Below, piece after piece: positions 30,141 to 40,500 of a stretch of DNA of 64,000 nucleotides. Source of the stretch: Coemansia sp. RSA 487 (Eukaryota; Kickxellomycota; Kickxellomycetes; Kickxellales; Kickxellaceae); the NCBI GenBank assembly GCA_027577595.1, contig JANBRJ010000005.1, positions 310,001-374,000 on the forward strand. Reading direction: 5' to 3'. Position numbers and translations under genes: made by a program. The notes under the pieces were generated by a model. The model did no database searches, was not told the DNA's origin, and saw nothing but the letters and a program-made list of their open reading frames with translations. Numbering within the stretch: the stretch's first letter is position 1; the number at the start of each line of letters is the position of its first letter.

Positions 30141-30662
30141 CTATTCAGAGAACATTGACACTAGCAATCCAACGAGCAGTGCAAGGGTGGCGGCAGCACA
30201 GGCACCAACCATGGTGCGCGAGACGGGGAACTTGCCCTTTGTCATCAGGGATTGGGAGCGAAAGTAGCGATACAGGCCGATGAACACGAAAAGCATGCCG
30301 AGGAAAACGAAACAGACACCCAGCACGATACCAGCGAGAGGGTCTTCTGCGGCAGAATCGGCGGAATTGCTATCTTTCCCCAAGTCGATGGATACACGGT
30401 AGAGCTGCCTGATGGCTACTCCGACTGTTACCATCGATAGCGACGTGCGGATCCACGCGAGATATGTGCGTTCGTTTGCTACAGGAGTGGTAATCGGAAA
30501 GTGTAGAAGTATGCATAGAATTGGGCTATTCAGCGTCTTGCACAAAACTGGAAATAGACAGCTCAAGAGACAGCAACGAGCACGGCACTTACCAAGATGA
30601 TCGCGGGCAACACTGCCCTTGTTTTCTAGTTTTAGTGACAATCTATCGAGTATTTTGTTCAT
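30141..30662 (-). CDS. DUF202 family small membrane protein
   Basis: Exons 30593-30662 and 30141-30478 join in phase to a 135-residue protein. The join gives VARDHLANERTYLAWIRTSL, the signature of DUF202 proteins (YidH and the membrane part of Vtc complexes). Three hydrophobic segments follow: MVTVGVAIRQLYRV, GIVLGVCFVFLGMLFVFIGL and MVGACAAATLALLVGLLVSM. The function of stand-alone fungal DUF202 proteins is unclear; a vacuolar or plasma membrane location is plausible. The 114-nt intron is a multiple of three with no in-frame stop, so an unspliced message would read through to 173 residues, but the insert would split the conserved motif. Donor GTAAGT and acceptor TGTAG are good. Confidence 0.85.
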   Translation of the reverse strand: MNKILDRLSLKLENKGSVARDHLGKCRARCCLLSCLFPVLCKTLNSPILCILLHFPITTPVANERTYLAWIRTSLSMVTVGVAIRQLYRVSIDLGKDSNSADSAAEDPLAGIVLGVCFVFLGMLFVFIGLYRYFRSQSLMTKGKFPVSRTMVGACAAATLALLVGLLVSMFSE

Positions 30663-30992
30663 GGCAAAGAAGAGCAGGTATCTAAACGTAAAAATATGAG
30701 ATGGGCTAAATACAATATAAAAAGTAAAAAAAAAAAATACAATTGGCAGGGAGACGGAAAGAAGCTTATTGCTCTGGAAATAAGGGGGGGGGAGTCTTAG
30801 TTCCAGGGGAGGGTTTTCTCCACCACCAAAACTTCACATTTTGAAAACTCCAACACATGTACAATCAAATGGCTGGGAAAAAAAGGCTGACGCACAAACA
30901 TTTTCGTATTTTTACACACATTGGCAAAATTAGCAGCTGATCAGCACTGGAATTGATGAAACGAAATTGACTGAAACGGAACTAGTTTTTTT
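30663..30992. other. Intergenic region, DUF202 promoter / malic enzyme 3' end
   Basis: This 330-bp AT-rich region has poly-A near 30729 and a G-run near 30785. No gene is seen. Confidence 0.45.
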
Positions 30993-33273
30993 TTACAGCT
31001 TGAGCTTTGGAGGAAGAAGCTGCTGAGCAGACTCAGCCGGCGCCCACATGCGCTTGACAACCTCGTCCAGAACAGCCTGCGAATATGTGCCGTCGGGCGA
31101 CTCGGAGGTGGCGGACGAGGCGGGATTAGCGTTGACAAGGTCGATCCAGTACTGGTCCTGTGCAAGCCCCTCACGCACGGCCTGGTGCACAAAGGCAGCA
31201 GCGACCTGGGCCGATGTGTGGCGAATGCGCTCGATGCGCGGGTACAGCTCGCCGCGAGCGATCTCGTCGTGCGACAGCGTGTTGGACAGCGACTTGGACA
31301 CGGCAAAGATAAGCGAGTCGGTGATGCTGGTGGGCTTTGCAAGCTTGGCACCAAGGCCGATGGGCGGGAACACGTACATGTTGTTGCCCTGGCCCGGGAC
31401 GCGCACCTCGCCGGTCTCCGGGACCGTGTACTCGGGGAAGGCGGTGCCGGACGCGAACAGCACGCGGTTGTTTGTGTGGCGCATGGCCTCCTCGAAGGTG
31501 CACTCGGCCTTTGTCTTGGGATTCGACAGCGGGAAGATGATGGGGCGGCCGGCGGTGTTGATTTCGTTCATGCGCGACAGGATCTTCTCGTTAAAGGCCT
31601 TGTAGATGGTCGACAGCCCGATGAGCGCCGTCGGCTTGACGTACTCCAGCGCCTCGGCAAGGTCCTTGCACTGCGTGTCGCCGTTGTCGTTGCGCGCAAA
31701 GTAGATCTTGTGGTCGGCCAGCGTGTCGCCACGGTTGGCCGTGATGACGCCGCGCGAGTCGACAAACCAGAACATCGCCTTGGCGTCCTCCTCGGGGATC
31801 TTGTGCTCGATGACAAGGTAGTCAACGAGCTGCTTGGCCACGCCGACGCCGGCGGATCCGGCGCCGACAAACAGAATGCGGTGGTCGCGTGCGGGGATGC
31901 CGGCAAGCTTGATGGCTGAGATGAACCCGGCGAGGATGACCGAACCGGTGCCCTGGATGTCGTCGTTGAAGCACAGGATGTTGTCACGCCACTTTTCCAG
32001 AAGGCCAAAGGCGTGCGGGGTGTTAAAGTCCTCGAACTGTATGAACATGCCTGGGAATGCCTTTGTCAGCGCCTTGAGCACCTTCTCTGTGGCAGCATAG
32101 AACTACACAGAATGCAAGCACATGGAAAAAAAAGACATGGTGTGAATTAAATTACATTAAATTAGTCACTGGTATGCGTGTGTTTTTTGTTGCGTCGATG
32201 GCCGTTTTTGGAAGCACATTGGAAAAAACCGGAAACCGGTCTTCAGGCTGCAGCCAATATACTTCCACGACAGCAGCGCATTGACCTCCATTAGTGTCCC
32301 TGAGTTGAAAAGACCAGACTCCACATGAAACAAGCCACGGATGCACTTTGCCCCTTGAAGCACAAGACTTCGGGCTTCCGATTGCTTGTTTGCCGTCTTC
32401 TGTTACAGAGAGATATTGGGGAGAAATGAGCAGCATCGGAGGATTTGTGACGAAGGGCCATGTAGCAAGTGCCAGTCTGCTTCCTTGATCTTCCGAGCAA
32501 ACAACAAACAACAATACAAGAAAGGGGCTGGCGGCGATCGTTGCCGCATAGCGGAAAAGGCCCTCCTGCTCCCCCCGAAGGGAGCTCAGTTTTCATGGGA
32601 TGCTTACCTCGTCGTCGTCGGGACGCTTCTGGCGGATGCCCAGATACAGGGGGTCGTCGAGGTACTTTTGGTTGTCTGTGCCAAAGTCAAGGACAATAGG
32701 CAGACAGCGCGTGGGGTCGAGGCCGGCGGCGGCGACATACAGCTGCAGTTTGCCTACGGGAATTCCCATGCCGTTCATGCCCAGATCGCCCAGGCCGAGG
32801 ATGCGCGATCCGTCGGTGATGACAGTCGTCTCGGGGTCGCAGCCCTCGGGAATCGACGCCTTGTAGTTGGCAATGATCTCGTCGATGTTGTCGACTTCAT
32901 TCAGTGGGATGTATAGCCCGTCGACAGCGTTGGGCGGCGCCAGGAACGGGTAGATGTGCGAGAACTCCTGGCACGCCTGCCCAACCGTGGGCGTGTAGAT
33001 GATGGGCGCAATCTCCTTGAGCTTGCTTAGCACCAGCCGGTAGAACAGATTAAGGTTGGTGTTGCGCAGCCACGACAGGAAGATGTACTTCTCCAGGTCC
33101 GTGCCCTTGTTCTTCAGCTGCTCGTACGCACGCGCCTCCTGCGCCGAAAAGTCCTCGACCGCCGAGGGAACCAGGCCCTTGATGTGCATGGCCGTGCGGA
33201 CCTCGTACGGCAGAGCTGTGCCGATGCTGAGCGGCTTCTTGGCCGGCTGCGTTGAAGAGACTGCGGGTGCCAT
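30993..33273 (-). CDS. Malic enzyme (NAD(P)-dependent, decarboxylating)
   Basis: Exons 32608-33273 and 30993-32102 join in phase 0 to 591 residues, the normal size for eukaryotic malic enzyme. Exon 1 carries the substrate-site segment ITDGSRILGLGDLGMNGMGI and the TPTVGQACQEFS motif. Exon 2 carries FEDFNTPHAFGLLEKW with metal-binding acidic residues, CFNDDIQGTGSVILAG and the dinucleotide fold ILFVGAGSAGVGVAKQL. Malic enzyme converts malate to pyruvate and CO2, making NADPH (or NADH). In oleaginous fungi it can supply reductant for lipid synthesis. No clear mitochondrial presequence is present, so a cytosolic form is likely, but cofactor preference is not decided. GC-rich codon bias and a long upstream region suggest strong expression. 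The 505-nt intron is long for this window. Confidence 0.95.
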
Positions 33274-35003
33274 TGTTGTGCGGGTTGACTACGGGTAAGG
33301 AGGTGGATCGAAATATAAGCACAGGGAGTTGTGTGGAGATGAGGATGAGCAAGGCAAAGAGAGAGAGAGAGGGCTAGTATGTATATTCTAGAATACAGAA
33401 GAGAAAGCGGCTCTAATAAAGACGATGTTGCAGCTGGGCAGAAAAAGCGTGTAAATGAAGAAAAAATCTCTGGATTTCGTCGAGAACGAGCCAGCACATA
33501 TGGAGCTTGAGGGGATTTATATATGAAAGAGCACGCCCTGCCCAAGCAGGGAGCGGAGAGAATTGACGCCATGAAGAATAAGCGGCGAATTTCGCAAGCG
33601 CGCTTGCCAGAAATGAGCCTTGCCCATGCGCACTTTGGAGGCATGTGGGGAGGAAGGAAGCTTTTACTTCAATTGCAAGCAAAAGATGCTGCTGCAAGCC
33701 AAACTTTATGCAAAGAAAACTAAGACCCAAAAAAGCACAGGCCGCGGAGAAGCGTTAATCCCCGCCCCATGCAAGGTTGACAAAAAGAGGCAAGCCAGAG
33801 GCGATCAGACCCACTTTGACTGGCTGAACAGGACCGCCCGCCCTCTTCCTGAACAAATCAACATGGGGCGCTAATATTTCTTCTGACAAGCAGAGAGAAG
33901 CACGACATTTTTCTGTCTTTTGTGTGCTTGCTGCCAACCAGAAAATCGGCAGATCGGGTGTGGTCGGGATTAAACATTCATGTATCTCCAACGAGGCTGG
34001 TGACTGCGCTGCTCCTTACCTTTTTGAGACACACGCTGCTCTGGCGGATGCTGTGCCCAGATTGGCGACCAGCAACAGTGGTGGATACCGTAGCTAAAGA
34101 GCGAAGCGGACCTGTTGTTCCCAGCGCTCGTGTTGCTTTTAGAAACCGGGCCGTCTGGTTCATACCTTTGTTCAGCGACAACTAATAATCGGAAACGTAA
34201 AAGAACACTGCCCCAAAGTATAAGGCTAACGCGATCTGTGTCTTGTGCGTGCAACGAGCAATAGGATATGTGCCAGGCAGAAACCAAGAGTATCAGAATA
34301 CGGAAAAAAAAGAAGAAAAAAAGAAAACGAACGATGCCAAGCGACAAAAAGGAAGAGCTTGGCATTGAACAGCCCAGACTTGCTTTTATTTAAAGCTCAC
34401 TTCAAGCAAACTGCACCAACAAGACACGTATTGTGCCAGGCTCTGTTTTTTGGTGGGGGAGGTGCGCTTTGGGATGTATTTTATGAGTCAGACCCAATAT
34501 TCTGCATGCAATTCAAAGCCTCCAACGCAGTCACAATTTCAAGAGAAAAGAGGGCACTCTGCCATTGTTGTGTTGGCTGTGCTTCTCTTGTACGATATTT
34601 ACAGGCAACATGGAAAGCACAGCAGCGTCTCCTGGATCCTCCTTTCAAAAAAGAAAAACGGACCCGTGCACCAGCCACCTCAGCTCACACGATGGCATTT
34701 CCTGAACCAGCCAAATAATGATTGGTATCTAAACTCCGCCCCTTCCGTCGCAGTAATTCCCCGCCTGCTCGCACTTTCCTGCTACTTTTTTATGGCTTTG
34801 GTTTTGGCAAAATGTGCGCGAATTTTATCGCCCACGCTCTGCCGCCCGGATCAGGACAGATTTATCTGATCAACGAGCCAAATTGACCATGATGGAGCCT
34901 TTTATTGTGCACATCTCAAATAGATATAAAAGAAAACAATAGTAAGTAATATATAGGGCGGATATACCGTGGGTCGGGTCTGGAGACCGGCCAGCTGCTA
35001 GGT
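33274..35003. other. Long upstream region of malic enzyme
   Basis: This 1.73-kb stretch without a convincing gene lies between the GMPP 3' end and the malic enzyme start. It contains a GA-dinucleotide tract near 33358-33371 and a TATA-like TTTATATAT near 33516-33524, about 245 bp upstream of the malic enzyme ATG. Frames such as 34450-34869 have no conserved features. It may hold an extended promoter or non-coding transcript; nothing specific can be shown. Confidence 0.5.
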
Positions 35004-36783
35004 CTACATGACAATTCCCGGCTCGCAGACGTTGGCTTTAATGGACTTGTGCGGGAGAACAGACGCGCCGTTGACGTATATCTCGTCTGCAATCTGCACG
35101 TCGTCACCAAGCACAGTGACGCCGTCCAAGCGCGACCAGCGACCAACGCTCGAGTTCCATCCAACAATGCTGTTCCTGACCCACGCATAGTCCTTGACCT
35201 GCGTCCCTTCCATCAACACGCAGCGCTGCAGACACACGCCGTCTCCAACAACCGCATTGGGCCCAATCGTCACGTTCGGCCCAATCTTGCAGCCCTTTCC
35301 GATTCTGGCTGTCGGATGGACAAGCACGTTGCCACCATGCATATACGCCTCCGACGCAGGCGCAAGCATTTCGGGGCTGCGCTTCGCCAGCGACGACAAG
35401 TACAGGCACGTGCCAGTCAAAAAGTCCTTGGGCTGGCCAACGTCCATCCAGTAGCCCTCCAGATCAAATGTGTGCAGCTCGCAGTCTGCCGCCATCGCCG
35501 GGAAGACCTCCTTCTCGATCGATGTTGGGCGCAGCTCAATGCGGCCAAGGATGGTTGGGTTGAATATGTAGATGCCGGCGTTGATGCGGTTGCCCACAAA
35601 CTCGACGGGCTTCTCCACAAAGCGGTCGACCTTGGACGAGCTGGGCTGCGTGACAATGACTCCGTACTTGGACGGCTCCTCCACCTTGGTCGCAAGGATC
35701 GTGCCCTCGTTCCCGTGCGCAATGTGGAAGTCGCGCATCTTTTCAAACGGATACTCGCATGTGATGTCGGCGTTGAGAACAAAGAATGGAGAGTCATCCT
35801 TTCCGAGCACCTTTCTGGCAAGTGCAAGGGGTCCAGCTACACAAAGCAGAAATTCAGGGGAAATGTCATATAATTAGTCTGAGTCACTGCTATTAATAGC
35901 ACCACCAAACTACTCCGCAACCCATGGATTATTGGATTGGGCAGCAGCGTCTACGGGGTGTGTTTTTTTAGCCTACATCCATTTTCATGGACTAGCAGAC
36001 GCAAGAATTCAAGCAGCAAAGCAGAACTCACCTGTACCAAGAGGCTCTTTCTCGATAGAGAACTCAATCGTGATGCCAAACTTTTCCTCGTAGTTTTTGA
36101 GGACCGCAGCCATTACTTCGGGCTTGTAGTTGACAGCAAGAACAATATCTGTCACACCGGCCTACAGAAATAAAATCACAATTATATGTCGTTACTAGCA
36201 GTTAGCATCGCATGTTACGCAATGTTTTCAGATCATCATGAAAGGAGCAAGAACAAAAAAAAGACATTTCCACTAATAACAGTCCAGGCTTTGTCCACGT
36301 TTCAGGATTCGTCGTCATTCAGATAGAGAGGGGTGTATGTTTGTGTTTCGTGGCATTTGCCCAGCTGCAGCCAAGGCTGCTTTGTTTACAGTATGGTTCG
36401 GGCCATGTATCTGCTCTTTGCATAAGACAAAGGAGCACAGAAGGATTTTCATGCGTCAATCAGGTCGGCTCATTGCCCAAAAACACCATGTCCAGGTTGC
36501 AATTTCAAGGCGAGCGCTGGCCAAAAAAGGATGCATATCCACTCATCGAAATGATAGAGATTGCAGACAGAGCAAACGTGTCAAAATGAAAAAGAGAGCG
36601 CTCTGCTGCGAACCAGAGCAACAAAACCATGCTCAAAAGGACAAATAAACGTACCTTGACTAAAGCCTCGATCTGGTGAAGAATCATAGGCTTGTTTGCA
36701 AACTCTACAAGAGGTTTGGGAACCGACAGAGTAAGCGGACGCAGGCGAGTACCAAAACCGCCGACAAGAATAAGAGCCTTCAT
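35004..36783 (-). CDS. MPG1: Mannose-1-phosphate guanylyltransferase (GDP-mannose pyrophosphorylase)
   Basis: Exons 36655-36783, 36032-36161 and 35004-35836 join in phase to 363 residues (yeast Psa1 has 361). Exon 1 starts [20 protein letters not shown], with the nucleotide-binding GGxGTRLxPLT signature and the [13 protein letters not shown] segment. Exon 3 holds [13 protein letters not shown] and the C-terminal left-handed beta-helix of hexapeptide repeats, ending ICEPGIVM-like (CEPGIVM). The enzyme makes GDP-mannose from mannose-1-phosphate and GTP in the cytosol for N-glycans, GPI anchors and cell-wall mannan. Introns are 493 and 195 nt. Codon use is GC-biased as in malic enzyme and 14-3-3. 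Confidence 0.97.
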
Positions 36784-37567
36784 TGTTGTAGAACTAAACT
36801 GTGTTTGTGTGTGTAGAGAACTGGATGCTATATGAGCCTGACGCGAATGCAATAACAATTAGTCTGCTGTCGCGCGTACAAGGTCGGATTGGGTTGCTTC
36901 AAACAAAATAAGAAAAAGAGAAAAGGTGAGTGCAGGAAAAATGGAGTGTATTAAATAGTAGACACGAGAAGAAGGGATAAAGAAAAGAATGGTGAGCCAG
37001 CAGCCGCTGATTAAATATCGATAACAGTTTGTTTGAAAGAAGTGTGGGTGCATGTTGTTTAGAGACTTTGCAGTCGATATGTGCCCCTATTTTTGGGCGT
37101 ACCCCCGTCTAACCCCGCTTCACGTTTCTTTGTACGAGAGAAGAGAAGCGCCAAGCAACGCGTGTGCAGCGACGATTGGCCCAGAACAATATGACTGACT
37201 GCAAGCCGTGCACTTTTTTCTTTCAGTATTTCACGACAGTGGCACCCAAAAACGGAACAGGACGACTACATGCATTATTACCAATGACTGACAGGCACTT
37301 TTTCTTCTGACGTCCACTGGCATGGTGTGACACTGCCAAATGGAGAAATTTCACTCGTAACAGTGCTGCAGAGTGGAATCCTAAACAAGCTGTGAGACCG
37401 TTTCCTTTGATCTGGAAACGCACAGCCCATTCGCTGCCATTTTTCCACGCACAAATAAACATGATTTGTTCAAGGAAAGGGAGTGCTGATACATTGGGGT
37501 TACATGTAGGAAACACCAACAACAACAACAAAAGAAAAACAAACAAGCAAAAGACACAGGACAATCA
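36784..37567. other. MPG1 promoter / SCC2 3' region
   Basis: This 784-bp stretch has a C-rich patch near 37082-37120 with CCCCT elements resembling stress-response (STRE) cores, and Thr/Asn-like CAA repeats near 37505-37530. No gene is recognised. Confidence 0.45.
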
Positions 37568-40500
37568 CTAAATCCAGATGTCAAAGTCGCAGTCCGCTTC
37601 AAGCATCTCCAGATCCTCTTGTCCAAGTTGTATCGAGTCATCCAAGTGTGGAGCTCCCAGATCATCGTCCTGGGCTTCAGCAGCTGCTTGCTTCTCGATG
37701 CTTGGCGAAGGTGACGACCGTTCGTCTGTCATGGCCAGCGACTCTGCAACCATGCGCTGGAACTTTGCACGTTGGTTATTGTACTCAAATTCAGATTCCA
37801 TGCGCTTCAGAGCATAGGGACACGTGCTCCAGTCAACATAGGCGTCTTTGCTGCTGTGGGTGTGCCAAGAAGCAGATCTGTCTCGCGCACTTGTGTCACT
37901 GGGATTATATGCAGAGCACCGAGCCTCGGTTATGCTGTAGCGTGCTTTAAGGAACTCGCGCAAAAGATACAAAATCCATATACAGACGCTAGCTCTGGTG
38001 GATAGCTCCCGCTGTTGCTGTGCTTTCCTGCTGCGTGTTTCCCGAGTGCCCATTTCCTTCGAATCGGCCTCAAACTGGTGATATAGGTTCAACCCAGTTC
38101 CAGCGATTACTGTGCTGATCTGGAACACGACATGCAACACCTCATCCAAGCATTTGTAGTCGAATGCAGCAACGTTTTCTGCGACAAAGCGCACAAACTG
38201 AATGTCGGCCTTATGCTGCTCCGCATAGCTTGAGTCCGAGTCATAATCGCCAGTCTTCACAAGCGACGCCAAAAACTCATTGCGGCGTATGCGCTTGCTG
38301 CGAATCATCGTGTACAGCGGCTGTAGCTGTGCCATTGGCCGATCGGCTTCATTCTTGGCGTCCATATCTATATCGTATCCAAGCACCTCCTCGGGCTTGC
38401 CTCGCACCTGGAGCTGGTACTCGTATGCCTTGCGCACGCCGTCCATATCGCGAGAATGGATAAACGATGCGTACTTAAGGTTGAGATCCTGGTGCAGCTT
38501 TAGTGCCTTTGTACGAATGTGAGAATCGCTGCTGGTACTAAGGGCAATTAGCGACGGCACACATTTAAGAGGATGCGCCAGCCCTTGCTCAAGAACAAGA
38601 GATATGACCTCAAATCCCGCAGAACGAAGCGCTGCAGAGCCCTCAGCAAATGTTACATCGATAATGCGATCTAGGTATGTCTGCATCAGCGAAGCACCAA
38701 CGCCAGCTTCGCCCATGTCGCCAGTATTGCCAACCAGCATGCTTGCATCAACGTTGCGATCCTTGATCTTGCTCACTGTCTGCTGTGACGAGTATCTTTG
38801 TGCATCTGCTCTTAGAAACTCGAGAAAGTTGCGCGTTACCTGAAGCTTGTGACCTACGCTGTCTTCAGAGTATACACGATCGATCATTGCACGCGAACGC
38901 GGCTCAAGAGCTAGTTGTGGCTTTTTAATATACAGCTGGCCGAGCATTTGGATCGCTGCAAGCTGCACAGACATTGGAAGAGATTCCGAAGCATAAAATA
39001 ACATAAGACCATTCATAAACTCGGGGACGCTGTCTGTCACTAACTGGTCAATTTCCTTGAAGTGCTCGCTCTGTTCATCCTGGTGCTGCTCGAAATCGAA
39101 ATGCCGGCACACCAACCCAGCAAGAATAATAAAGCGCATGGTGTTTTTAGGAGACAGCGTGCCTTGCTTGCCTCCAGAAAGCAAACGCTGTTCACGATAG
39201 AGCTGAAGCACACATGAGCGAAACAACCTGATTAGCTTTGCGTGGTTCCAGGTTATTTTCTCAATCAGCATGCAAAGGCATGGGACAGCGATGGAAAGAA
39301 TCACCTGTGGGCTGGATGACAAAAGCGAAACCAGGTCCGACTCAAAGGACTCCAGAAATTGCGAGCTTGGATGCGGCATATAAAGCAGCGAGTTGCTGAA
39401 GATGCTAAGCACACATTGCAGAAGCTCTTCATCTGCAGCATCAGTCATCTTGAGATAGGCGCCCAGTGTCTCGGCATGCAAACCAACCGCTTCTGGTGCA
39501 ATCTTGCTGAGAGTCGCTATAAAGCGTAAGCATCTTGTTGTAGTAAGTGCTGTGAGTTCAGCTGCCGAAGAAGCCGATTCCTCCGCTTGAAGGAGTTGCT
39601 CAAAGAGTGCATCGATAACACACCGAACTACAAAAATCGCTTCGTCCGATTCTGCTGCTGCTGCCTTGCTTGTAACATGGTCAAAGAGATTAGCTACAAG
39701 ATCAGTAAGTTCTCGCGTCCTTGCAACCTCAATTACGCCAGTCATCACACGCACCCGCCTCATCATTGTCTGTTTCGAGTCAGGGGAAAGGAGATTGAAT
39801 ATATTTCCTGACATATCCTTTGTCTGTAGGGTATCTTCGCCAAATGCAGCAGTGTATTCTTCGTATGTAAACCACAGCTCGTGCATGATCTTGGTTGCCA
39901 GTTCGCGTATGGTCCGTTCCTCGTCGCTAGTTCTTTGTAGAATGCGTATTCCAATATCCACGAGCTGCTTTTGATCCTGTGACAACAAGTAAATGTCCCG
40001 AAGTATCCGCATAACGCGCTTGCGCACACTCGGCCCCTTGTCCAAAACACGCACACTAACAAACTCGTAGTACTGGTTTGTCAGCTCAGGGTTCTGTGCA
40101 ATATGTCGTCCAATAAGGTCAATTGCTGCCTCGCGAACTTGTGGTGAACTGTCCTGTAGCCGGTGGTTGATCGCATACTTCACATTGGCCTGGTAAAGCA
40201 CAGACGGCCGATGCGAGGCAATCTGGTTAAGTGCGCGCAAAGCCTTGGACCGTAGTGTTACTTGGCTTGCTCCCAAAGCCATCGTTACTCGAGTCAAAAG
40301 CATGTCAAAGCTCCGGTAGAGCGGGAACAGTGAGAACACAGTCTTGGCAGCGTCCGCGGCACCGACAACAGTTACATTATCCACCATTGCCTTGTCTGAC
40401 CGATGCGTTACGTCCATGTAACCCTTTAGACAAGCCTCGATAGCCCTACGCTTATTTGTGTAATCCTTGGTCTTTGTGGAGGCGTCCTTCTTATTTTGGG

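Noticed and set aside
31185-31919. 244-codon plus-strand frame opposite malic enzyme
   Set aside because: It is an antisense shadow caused by GC-rich third positions in malic enzyme; it has no domain and the true strand carries full family motifs.
34450-34869. 139-codon frame before malic enzyme
   Set aside because: It has no signal of conservation, domain or splice context, and a composition like non-coding sequence.
35049-35873. 274-codon plus-strand frame opposite GDP-mannose pyrophosphorylase
   Set aside because: It is an antisense shadow of a highly conserved, codon-biased gene; it even crosses the real intron boundary.
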